Shown: positions 47,085 through 53,835 of the stretch, one piece after another
How the letters are laid out: the number at the start of each line of letters is the position of its first letter
Position numbering within the stretch: the first letter of the stretch is position 1
Assembly (NCBI GenBank): GCA_958296185.1
Contig: CATQIB010000019.1
Coordinates: 88,777-152,776, forward strand
DNA length: 64,000 nucleotides
Direction: 5' to 3'
From: an uncultured Mesonia sp.
GTDB lineage: Bacteria > Bacteroidota > Bacteroidia > Flavobacteriales > Flavobacteriaceae
The notes under the pieces: model-generated
The model's input: the letters and a program-made list of their open reading frames with translations, nothing else
Database searches by the model: none
What the model was told of the DNA's origin: nothing
Translations under genes and position numbers: made by a program

Positions 47085-47223
47085 GGTGTACAACGGTCTC
47101 GGTTATCGCCAGTTGGCGGAGTAAGGGACGCGGATTTGTCGGCTTAGTGTTGGTTTGTTGGTCAAGTTAATTATTTTCTTTTTAACGGTGCCGCTTATTG
47201 GCGATGAACCGTTGTTGGCAGCA
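47085..47223. repeat. attC-like site S8 (intact)
   Basis: AAC (47092-47094), spacer GGTCTC, arm GGTTATCGCCA ... TTGGCGATGAACC, spacer GTT, GTT (47214-47216). With S9 it forms a second loop type carrying a GACGCGGA ... GTCGGCTTA segment. Confidence 0.8.
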
Positions 47224-47245
47224 TGTGTCCTTGCTTCTTAAATTT

Positions 47246-47854
47246 TTAGTTCCACTGTTCAAATTTATGTAGTAAAAAATCTTCTTGAGCGATTGAGTCT
47301 TCATACTCTCTAATCCTATTCTTAAAATTTAAAAGAGCTTTTTCTCCAGTAAAATATGAACCTTCTTGTGGATCATAAACTATCCCCTCAGTCAAATTAG
47401 CTAAAATTGCTCCAAAAAGTAGGCTTATTCTTAACTCACTTTTATTTTGTGATTGCCAATTTAATGTCACTTTTTTATCACAATTTTTGAGTTTTTTATC
47501 AATTTCCTTTTCTACTAAATATGTTTCTGAATCGTTGGTTTTTTTAGCACTTTTGAATAGGTTTTTAATAAAAGAGGATCTATTCTTCTTTTCTTTTTCT
47601 TTAAATTCTTCTTGATAATTATAATCTTCAAAATATATCTCAAAACCAGTCAACACATCATATTTGAAGCTATCGTAATATTTTGATTGACCATTTTTCA
47701 ATTTGAGTTTTATAGGGCAAAATCCCTCATCATTCTCTTCGTCAAATTTAAAATCAGGATGAAATTCTACCTGCATTGAGTTAGTCTCAAATTCTTTTTC
47801 AATTCTCGAAATTAAATCAGGAGTAAGGTTTTTTGTGTAAATATTTAAATCCAT
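47246..47854 (-). CDS. Unknown protein (cassette C8)
   Basis: A 202-residue soluble protein, Lys/Glu-rich, with no recognised domain. Visible segments: MQVEFHPDFKFDEENDEGFC, a Lys-rich patch FKEKEKKNRSSFIKNLFKSA, and an ordered C-terminal half ELRISLLFGAILANLTEGIV, YDPQEGSYFTGEKALLNF. It lies alone in its cassette with ends GTTGGCAGCA and TGCTGCCAAC. A defence or immunity role would fit its neighbours but is not shown by the sequence. Confidence 0.7.
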   Translation of the reverse strand: MDLNIYTKNLTPDLISRIEKEFETNSMQVEFHPDFKFDEENDEGFCPIKLKLKNGQSKYYDSFKYDVLTGFEIYFEDYNYQEEFKEKEKKNRSSFIKNLFKSAKKTNDSETYLVEKEIDKKLKNCDKKVTLNWQSQNKSELRISLLFGAILANLTEGIVYDPQEGSYFTGEKALLNFKNRIREYEDSIAQEDFLLHKFEQWN

Positions 47855-47889
47855 ATCAATTTCTTATCAGTTCAATTTTGGTTGGGCAT

Positions 47890-48028
47890 TGCTGCCAACG
47901 GTCTCGATTATCGCAAGTCACGGGATTGAGGACGCGGAGTTGTCGGCTTACCGTTTTTCTTTATTGGTTTCTAAAATTACACTTTTTCGGCAATACCCGT
48001 TATTTGCGATGAATCGTTGTTACCTGCA
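47890..48028. repeat. attC-like site S9 (intact)
   Basis: AAC (47897-47899), spacer GGTCTC, arm GATTATCGCAAGTCACGGG ... CCCGTTATTTGCGATGAATC, spacer GTT, GTT (48019-48021). Same loop family as S8. Confidence 0.8.
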
Positions 48029-48029
48029 G

Positions 48030-48800
48030 TTATTTTGACTTTTTTATAAATTGCACGAATTCTTTTCCAAATTCACTTATACCCATAGCTTGAAACGGTA
48101 AACTTCCAATACGACTGGAAGGATTATCAATCAATAAACCTTTTGAAAATAATCTTTGTTTATAGAACATAAACTTTCTTTCATCCAGGTTGTAATAGTC
48201 CGCTTTCCGATATTTGGTTTTACATTTTACTTTTTCTTCCAGGTCGGAAAACTTATGTTCAGCTGCGACGTATTGGTCTTGATATTTGGATTTATTGTTT
48301 ACTATAACCAACTCATCCTTTTTTAGGTTTTCGACTTTTTCTAACTCCTGTCTTGCGTCATTCATGCTATCAATTAATTCTTCATAGTCCGCATCAAAAA
48401 ATCTGTGATGATAAAGTATTGACAATTCTTCTTCTGAAAGCGTGCTTATTAAGTCAAGATAAAGATCTACAAGTTCTATCTGTTCAGTTGGATTTTTTAG
48501 TTCGTTAATCAAAATTGTTCTAAACCTCTTTAATTTTGATTCTGATTTAGTTTGAACAACTCTTTTTAAAACTGCTTCAAAAATATCTGCAAAATGCTCA
48601 GTTTTTATATTTTTAACTGGGACGTCTTTATGTTGTTCAAAGTATTCGGCAAGAATTTCAGTGAAATTATTTAATCTATTCTGTTTTATTCTTGAGTGAT
48701 AATCAAAGAATACTTCATTTAAAGCAGTTCCGGCATATGGTATTCCACCGAAAAGTGCTTTGACAGTTGATTGTATAACTTCTTTACTATTCGCTTTCAT
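48030..48800 (-). CDS. Unknown protein (cassette C9, first in the array)
   Basis: A 256-residue protein without a family I can name. The N-terminus (VKALFGGIPYAGTALNEVFF) is a Gly-rich helical hairpin that could touch membrane; the centre is helical and charged; the end (FSKGLLIDNPSSRIGSLPFQ ... MGISEFGKEFVQFIKK) looks like a winged-helix-type close. Some abortive-infection proteins have a similar hydrophobic start, so defence is possible. It is the promoter-proximal cassette; its ATG lies 16 bases from the terminal GTT, and the ends GTTACCTGCA/TGCAGGTAAC pair over 17 of 18 bases. Confidence 0.7.
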   Translation of the reverse strand: MKANSKEVIQSTVKALFGGIPYAGTALNEVFFDYHSRIKQNRLNNFTEILAEYFEQHKDVPVKNIKTEHFADIFEAVLKRVVQTKSESKLKRFRTILINELKNPTEQIELVDLYLDLISTLSEEELSILYHHRFFDADYEELIDSMNDARQELEKVENLKKDELVIVNNKSKYQDQYVAAEHKFSDLEEKVKCKTKYRKADYYNLDERKFMFYKQRLFSKGLLIDNPSSRIGSLPFQAMGISEFGKEFVQFIKKSK

Positions 48801-48808
48801 AAAATAAT

Positions 48809-48818
48809 TGCAGGTAAC
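48809..48818. other. Terminal core site of the array
   Basis: TGCAGGTAAC closes cassette C9 but is not followed by arms of another palindromic site. In an integron this is where the attachment site of the platform would lie. Confidence 0.5.
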
Positions 48819-48832
48819 TGGTTATATCGAGT

Positions 48833-48840
48833 CAAATATA
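48833..48840 (-). promoter_or_regulatory. Pc-like -7 box outside the first cassette
   Basis: On the minus strand TATATTTG matches TAnnTTTG. Transcription would start about 8 bases before the terminal core and read into cassette C9 and on through the array. No TTG is seen at the ideal -33 distance. Confidence 0.5.
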
Positions 48841-49495
48841 CACTTTATTGCATAAAATAATCCGGATAAAGATACTTTTTAATAATTAATATCAGAGTAG
48901 TAAAACAATTTAATTTTATAATTATCAATAAAAAAACAAGTAAAAAAGGCTTTATTTTTTCTAAATCACCTCGTGTAAATAACCAAGTACATACACCTTG
49001 AGCTCCTGCTAAGCAAGTCTTCTCTCCTGCCCTTCGCTTTAAATTTAAAAAAATAACGTGCTTAACTGGTTTTACCTCATCGCATTATTTTTAATAACCA
49101 AACAAATCAGTGCAAACCCCGCAAACAAAACCTTTAATCTCATAATATTGATTCAGAAAAAAACAACAGGCCCAAATCTAGCTGTATTGCTTGTCAGGAT
49201 AAAATCAGCAATAACAAAACCTCTACCCTTTACTAAAGTATAATAACCAAGTCGTCTGCCCACGCTACTGAGAATCCTAAATCAATAAACCGATAATGAT
49301 AAAATAAGCGGGGCCTCAAAAAATCGTTCTAATTGCTTTTTTAGGCTATAGCTTACAAATGTTTTCTGTAAATAATATTTAAAATTATAAAATGAAACAA
49401 ATCTAAAGGCCAGGTGAAGCGAAGTTTAAGCTAAGTGCTCGGTACAGAGAAAAATTGACTATTTTTAATTTTTAATAAAAAGTAGACGTTTAATT
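48841..49495. other. Gene-free region right of the array
   Basis: About 650 AT-rich bases where an integron integrase gene could be expected. I find no tyrosine recombinase frame, only short unsupported frames. The right part precedes the DsbA-family gene. Confidence 0.5.
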
Positions 49496-50413
49496 ATGAA
49501 AGAGGCTAAAAACCAACTTATTTGCGATCCGCATACAGGGGTCTGTTCCATACAATCCGATGAAAAATCTTACCCCACCCCTATTCTTCCGCTTAAAGCG
49601 GACAAAAAAATTAAGGTGATCTATTTTACAGATCCTATTTGCTCGAGCTGCTGGGGCATAGAACCTCAATTGCGTAAACTAAAATTAACCTATCCTCACC
49701 TAATTGATATCGATTATAAAATGGGCGGATTGTTACCCAATTGGAACTATAATGCGGGAGGTATTAGCGGTCCGGCCGATGTGGCCAAACATTGGGATGA
49801 AGTAAGCCTTCACTATCAAATGCCAATAGATGGTGATGTATGGCTAGAGCAATCTTTAGATTCATCTTACCCTCCTTCTATTGCATTCAAAGCTGCACAA
49901 GCCATAGATCCAGATAAGGCAATTGCCTTCTTACGCTATTTAAGGGAAGCAGTATTTCTAAAAAAACAAAATATAACCTTAGAGATCACTTGGCTCCAAG
50001 CTGCACAAAAAGCAAATTTAGATGAGCTTAAATTAAAAGCCTTAATTCATTCCGGTCAAGCCGAAAAAGCATTTCAAGAAGATTTGACCTTGGCACAACA
50101 ATTAGGTATTCGCGGATTCCCTAGTTTGCTCTTCCTTAACCAACAGCAGCAACAAAAAATGATTTATGGGGCGCAAGATTTTACTGTTCTTGAAAATAGC
50201 ATTAAAGCTTTAGTTCCTCAAGCTAAAGCACAGAATTACTCCAAAGATCTGGCAAGTTTAAGCGCAATATTCCACTCGCTTTGCCCTAAAGAGTATGGAG
50301 TTTTGGCCAACATTAGTTTAGCACAAGCTCAGGACGAACTAGACCAGGCTTATCAACAAGAAAAGATGCATCGCTATATTACAAAAAATGGCAATTGGTA
50401 TGCTAAGAAATAA
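49496..50413 (+). CDS. DsbA-family thioredoxin-fold protein
   Basis: A 305-residue cytosolic-type protein (no signal peptide). The thioredoxin fold carries the active-site pair FTDPICSSCWG (Cys49 and Cys52) followed by a long helical insertion (DSSYPPSIAFKAAQAIDPDK) and the cis-Pro region RGFPSLLFL. This matches the FrnE/SpxH-like branch of the DsbA family, which acts in disulphide handling or as a protease adaptor. The last 60 residues (ALVPQAKAQNYSKDLASLSA ...) form an extra helical domain. It is single and ends in a strong terminator. Confidence 0.85.
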   Translation: MKEAKNQLICDPHTGVCSIQSDEKSYPTPILPLKADKKIKVIYFTDPICSSCWGIEPQLRKLKLTYPHLIDIDYKMGGLLPNWNYNAGGISGPADVAKHWDEVSLHYQMPIDGDVWLEQSLDSSYPPSIAFKAAQAIDPDKAIAFLRYLREAVFLKKQNITLEITWLQAAQKANLDELKLKALIHSGQAEKAFQEDLTLAQQLGIRGFPSLLFLNQQQQQKMIYGAQDFTVLENSIKALVPQAKAQNYSKDLASLSAIFHSLCPKEYGVLANISLAQAQDELDQAYQQEKMHRYITKNGNWYAKK

Positions 50414-50430
50414 GCCGCACCACAGCTATA

Positions 50431-50468
50431 AAAAAAAGCTGCTTTCATCACAAAAGCAGCTTTTTTTT
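50431..50468. terminator. Bidirectional terminator
   Basis: A 15-bp stem AAAAAAAGCTGCTTT/AAAGCAGCTTTTTTT around a short loop, T9 on the right. It divides the DsbA-like gene from the convergent nitroreductase. Confidence 0.92.
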
Positions 50469-50483
50469 TGAAGATTTTAATCT

Positions 50484-51149
50484 TTATACTATATCAAACA
50501 AAGTGCCTTCGCTTAATCTAGATTTGGGTAAAGCAGCGTTAAAATCGTCTTGTGCTCGATATCCTAATCCAACCATAACCAAAGCCGTATAACCTTGCTC
50601 ACGTAAACCAAATTCTTCGTCTAAGGCCTTCATATCTATTCCTTCCATAGGCACGGCGTCTATCCCTAAACTGGCGGCTCCCAATAAAAAGCTACCTAAA
50701 TTGAGATACACTTGTTTTTCCATCCAATGCTGGGCATCTTTTAATTCGAACCGATGAATATCGGTAAATAGTTTTTTGGCGCCTAAGTTTTGAGCTTTTA
50801 AATCGCTATTGGCAAATCGGCCATCGTTATCTTCTTTGTCGGTCACTTGCTCTAAGTAACTGTGATCAATATCGGTTTTAGCACAGAATAATACCACATG
50901 CGAGGCTTGCTTTACCTTGGCGGCATTAAAACTAAAAAATCCTGCAGTGGCTTTAGCCATGCGCTCCTTACCTGCATCGGTCTTGGCGATAACAAAATGC
51001 CAGGGCTGCGAATTGATAGACGAGGCGCTCATACGTAGTAAATTCTTTAACTGCTCTTCATCTTCGGCGCTTATCTTTTTATTTTCATCGAATGATTTGG
51101 TGGTGTAACGCCAATTTAACAGGGCTTCTAAACTCATTTCTTTTTGCAT
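50484..51149 (-). CDS. NAD(P)H-dependent nitroreductase family oxidoreductase
   Basis: A 221-residue FMN enzyme of the NfsB-type: N-terminal LLNWRYTTKSFDENKKISAE, MSASSINSQPWHFVIA (the FMN phosphate and ring contacts), and C-terminal GAASLGIDAVPMEGIDMKAL with LVMVGLGYRA. It reduces nitroaromatics or quinones; the native substrate is unknown. It is divergent from an HxlR regulator with overlapping promoters and a palindrome between them, so it is very likely under that regulator and induced by electrophiles. Confidence 0.92.
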   Translation of the reverse strand: MQKEMSLEALLNWRYTTKSFDENKKISAEDEEQLKNLLRMSASSINSQPWHFVIAKTDAGKERMAKATAGFFSFNAAKVKQASHVVLFCAKTDIDHSYLEQVTDKEDNDGRFANSDLKAQNLGAKKLFTDIHRFELKDAQHWMEKQVYLNLGSFLLGAASLGIDAVPMEGIDMKALDEEFGLREQGYTALVMVGLGYRAQDDFNAALPKSRLSEGTLFDIV

Positions 51150-51165
51150 AACAATTTTTTATCTT

Positions 51166-51184
51166 AACTATAATTTTTATAGTT
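51166..51184. promoter_or_regulatory. Palindromic operator
   Basis: AACTATAATTTTTATAGTT: 8-bp arms around TTT, between the nitroreductase and HxlR starts. It overlaps the -33 TTG of the HxlR promoter and the likely nitroreductase start point, which suits a regulator site. Confidence 0.65.
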
Positions 51185-51213
51185 GCAAAACTAAATATAG
51201 TCAACTACATTTG
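51183..51213 (+). promoter_or_regulatory. HxlR promoter
   Basis: TTG (51183-51185), 20-base spacer, TACATTTG (51206-51213), a good Bacteroidota promoter; ATG follows at 51237. Confidence 0.65.
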
Positions 51214-51216
51214 CAA
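51186..51216 (-). promoter_or_regulatory. Nitroreductase promoter
   Basis: On the minus strand TTG (51216-51214), 20-base spacer, TAGTTTTG (51193-51186). It occupies the same bases as the HxlR promoter, so the two promoters face each other. Confidence 0.6.
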
Positions 51217-51236
51217 TACCGGTCAAAAAGTATAGT

Positions 51237-51626
51237 ATGAAAAATAAAAATAATCAACACCAGCAGGATTTTGTTTATCAGGGTAAATCTTACCCCTGCT
51301 GCACCAGTTTAACTATGGGACTTATTGGAGGCAAATGGAAAACCGTAATTCTTTACCATTTACTACAAGGCCCTTTACGCTATAGCGAATTGCGCCAACA
51401 AATGCCACAGGTAACCGAGCGTACATTAAGCTTACAGCTTAAAGCGCTAGAAAAAGACCAATTAATCAAACGTAAAGTATACCACCAAAAGCCACCGCTA
51501 AAAGTGAGCTACAGCTTAACCGATTTAGGAAAAACACTTGAGCCCCTTATTCTGCAGTTGGCCCAATGGGGTGAGCTGGTCATGCAAAACCAAGCCTCAA
51601 AGACTCAAGCCCAAACAGAGAAATAA
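51237..51626 (+). CDS. HxlR-family transcriptional regulator
   Basis: A 129-residue winged-helix protein: SLTMGLIGGKWKTVILYHLL, LRYSELRQQMPQVTERTLSL, LKALEKDQLIKRKVYH. A Cys pair (YPCCTSL) at residues 23-24 is the usual redox or electrophile sensor of HxlR proteins. Divergent from the nitroreductase, whose expression it probably controls by binding the palindrome between them. Confidence 0.92.
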   Translation: MKNKNNQHQQDFVYQGKSYPCCTSLTMGLIGGKWKTVILYHLLQGPLRYSELRQQMPQVTERTLSLQLKALEKDQLIKRKVYHQKPPLKVSYSLTDLGKTLEPLILQLAQWGELVMQNQASKTQAQTEK

Positions 51627-51682
51627 ACGGCTTATAGCTCCCCTAATGTTAAGTTGAAAAATACCTTAAAACACCCTATGAT

Positions 51683-52228
51683 TTAAGCTAACAAGGCTTG
51701 TATTTTAAGTAGGCTGCGCCAGTTTCGGGCCGTGCATTTACTGCCCAATTGTTTTTCTAAAAATTGAAGATTCAATTTAGAGCGATGCGAGACGCCGTCG
51801 TAGCGGATATAAAGGGCACGATTACCACACATCAACCGATCAGGAGCAAATTTTTCTTTAAACGGATTTAAAAGCGCTTGAAGCGGAACAGATTTTTGAA
51901 CAAAACAAACGTGCAACTGCTTGTGATCAAAATCCTCATCTACAAAAGGATTTTCGGCCACGACTTGATTCCACATAGCGGCATCACGCACAATCACCGG
52001 TATATCAAATGGGTAATGAGCGGCTAGGCTGGCACTTAAGTCTTGCTCTATTTGAGCGTTAGAGGCATCGGACTGAAATAGCAAATTTCCGCTTTGCAAG
52101 TAGGTTTTAATGTTTAAATATCCTAAATCTAAAGCAATTTGCTTTAAATCTAGCATACGCACAGGGCGGTGGCCTCCCACGTTGATACCGCGCAATAGCG
52201 CAATCTTTTTATCTTCTACCCTACTCAT
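51683..52228 (-). CDS. DUF1697-family protein
   Basis: A 181-residue protein opening KKIALLRGINVGGHRPVRML and LKTYLQSGNLLFQSD-like (here IKTYLQSGNLLFQSD), with the end YDGVSHRSKLNLQFLEKQLG and KCTARNWRSLLKI, all hallmarks of DUF1697. The role of the family is unknown. It lies 25 bases downstream of the secreted protein at 52254-52751 on the same strand. Confidence 0.92.
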   Translation of the reverse strand: MSRVEDKKIALLRGINVGGHRPVRMLDLKQIALDLGYLNIKTYLQSGNLLFQSDASNAQIEQDLSASLAAHYPFDIPVIVRDAAMWNQVVAENPFVDEDFDHKQLHVCFVQKSVPLQALLNPFKEKFAPDRLMCGNRALYIRYDGVSHRSKLNLQFLEKQLGSKCTARNWRSLLKIQALLA

Positions 52229-52253
52229 AGAAAGTTCAAATTTTTAAAATTCT

Positions 52254-52751
52254 TTATTTTCTTCGGTAATTAGCCTCGGCAAAGAGCTGATACGCCTCTT
52301 TAATTTTGATATAATCTTGAACTACCCAAGTGTCATCCTCTGGCTGGTAACGGTAGTGGCTTTTCCCTTGTTCTCCGCCTTTTTCTTTCCAATAAACCAA
52401 AAGTTCGTTTTCATGCAAATGCCCAGCGAGTTCTAATTGCTTGCCTCTGCTATCAAACCACTGCCCGTTTATTTTACCCGATTCGTCCCACTGGTAAAAG
52501 GCCTGAGCTGCCATTCCGTTTTGAACCTCATTCATTTTATTTTCAAATGCTAAACTATAGAATTTACCTCCCCAATGCTTTTTCCAATTCATCTTAAAAA
52601 CTGCTGGTCTTCCCATGAGTTTTCCAGTTCCCTGCCATTCTGTATCACAAAGCGCATCTAACCATAGCTTTTCAGATTGGTTTTGAGCTTGAGCCGATAG
52701 CCCCAAAGTGAATAATAATACTAAGATCAAGCTGTAGGTGCATTTCCACAT
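52254..52751 (-). CDS. Secreted lipocalin-like protein
   Basis: A 165-residue exported protein: signal (SLILVLLFTLGLSAQAQ), then LDALCDTEWQGTGKLMGRPA and a repeated beta pattern (FKMNWKKHWGGKFYSLAFEN, GQWFDSRGKQLELAGHL) like DUF1579/lipocalin-type barrels. No catalytic residues seen. Probably in one transcript with the DUF1697 gene. Confidence 0.7.
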   Translation of the reverse strand: MWKCTYSLILVLLFTLGLSAQAQNQSEKLWLDALCDTEWQGTGKLMGRPAVFKMNWKKHWGGKFYSLAFENKMNEVQNGMAAQAFYQWDESGKINGQWFDSRGKQLELAGHLHENELLVYWKEKGGEQGKSHYRYQPEDDTWVVQDYIKIKEAYQLFAEANYRRK

Positions 52752-53503
52752 AATAACAATTTTTTACCCGCATTTGGCTAGCAAAATACAACTTTTAGTC
52801 AAAATGGCTTTAGTTTAATTTTTATTTCAATAAAGCCGAACTATTATAACAATTAAGACTCAATCACCTAAATTTTAGCCTTTCTGTTTAGCTTGTAAAG
52901 CCAATGCCCAGCACGTAAATTAGCTCTTATAATCGCTAACCATTTGGTTTTTAATAGCCTTAGCATATAAAAGCCTGGTTACAAACAACTCCAGAGGCTT
53001 TCCCAGATGCTTTCAAAGCACTACAATTATGGATGCAGCAACTGCGACGCCTGCTTTTACAAGAATCCGATCAACCAGAAAAAGCACCTGGCAGTACTAT
53101 CTAGCTAATTACAACAAATTAATATTGCTTCGGCTAAGCAACAAATGTTATAAATTAAGTAGATTTATACTTTAGCGATAGTTCCTCAATTTCTACTAGT
53201 CTCAGGCTACCCTAGAATAGGCAACGCATATATTTTTTCATGAAAGTTATGCTTACCGCCCGTGCTTTTAATTGCCTAGCAGACTTGCATCGGCTATCGT
53301 AAAAGATCAAGAGTATACCACTTCAAGCCTAAACCTATTAAAAAGGTCTAGGCAACACCTTTAACTTGTGGTTTCATTTTTTCGCTTAAAGCGGAATTTT
53401 TGTCAGAATTCCAATCCGCCTTAGCCAAATAGCATATCAAACGCAGAAAATACTTTGCCTAAACTCCCAGCCTATTGATTCATAACTGCGCAATGCCTTC
53501 TAT
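52752..53503. other. Gene-poor region with possible gene remnant
   Basis: About 750 bases. The plus strand from about 52965 to 53107 reads HIKAWLQTTPEAFPDAFKAL then LWMQQLRRLLLQESDQPEK and a stop, with gene-like composition but no start, so it may be the end of a lost gene. The remainder shows nothing. Confidence 0.35.
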
Positions 53504-53656
53504 TTAATCATTCACAATAAAGGCATGAATCACCCCTGGCAACCAACCAATCAAGGTTAAAACTAAGTTCAAGAAAAAAATTCCGCTTAAGCCATGTTTT
53601 AAAAATACGGCTAATGGCGGAAGTAAAATATTTAAAATAATGGTTAATAAAGACAT
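53504..53656 (-). CDS. YqaE/Pmp3-family membrane peptide
   Basis: A 50-residue, two-helix membrane protein: MSLLTIILNILLPPLAVFLK then HGLSGIFFLNLVLTLIGWLP and GVIHAFIVND. This is the exact plan of the Pmp3/YqaE family, linked to membrane potential and stress. Reading frame and composition are consistent. Confidence 0.9.
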   Translation of the reverse strand: MSLLTIILNILLPPLAVFLKHGLSGIFFLNLVLTLIGWLPGVIHAFIVND

Positions 53657-53796
53657 AATTATTTCTATTTAGTATAAAGAATTAGCAATTTTTCACCAAA
53701 ATAGAAAAGAATTTAGGTCTAATATGTTAAAATTTAGCCTATTAAGATTATATTAGCATTCTCAAATCAAAACTATATTGGATTATAAAAGAACTT

Positions 53797-53811
53797 CGAC
53801 ATTAAATGTCG
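53797..53811. promoter_or_regulatory. Palindromic operator candidate of the WYL gene
   Basis: CGACATTAAATGTCG, a perfect 15-bp palindrome 25 bases before the WYL ATG and downstream of a TATATTGG promoter-like box, where a bound repressor would block transcription. Confidence 0.55.
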
Positions 53812-53835
53812 TTCTCTTGCACTAGTTTTACGCCT

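Noticed and set aside
34041..48028. Palindromic sites taken as rho-independent terminators or REP/ERIC-type repeats
   Set aside because: They lack T runs, and the cassette-specific matching ends on both sides of each gene are not explained by scattered repeats or terminators.
34107..48800. CRISPR array, suggested by regularly spaced repeats
   Set aside because: Spacers are whole genes of 400-2000 bases and repeats are 50-130-base palindromes of several types; no cas genes.
34041..48850. Defence island or toxin-immunity operon read as a single transcript
   Set aside because: Genes are separated by recombination-type sites with unrelated ends; the order looks assembled one cassette at a time, not as one operon.
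48841..49495. Integron integrase gene at the promoter end
   Set aside because: No open frame with tyrosine recombinase motifs on either strand; only a 61-residue frame at 49058 without features.
52965..53107. Complete gene on the plus strand
   Set aside because: No start codon and an upstream in-frame TAG; at most a gene end or chance frame.
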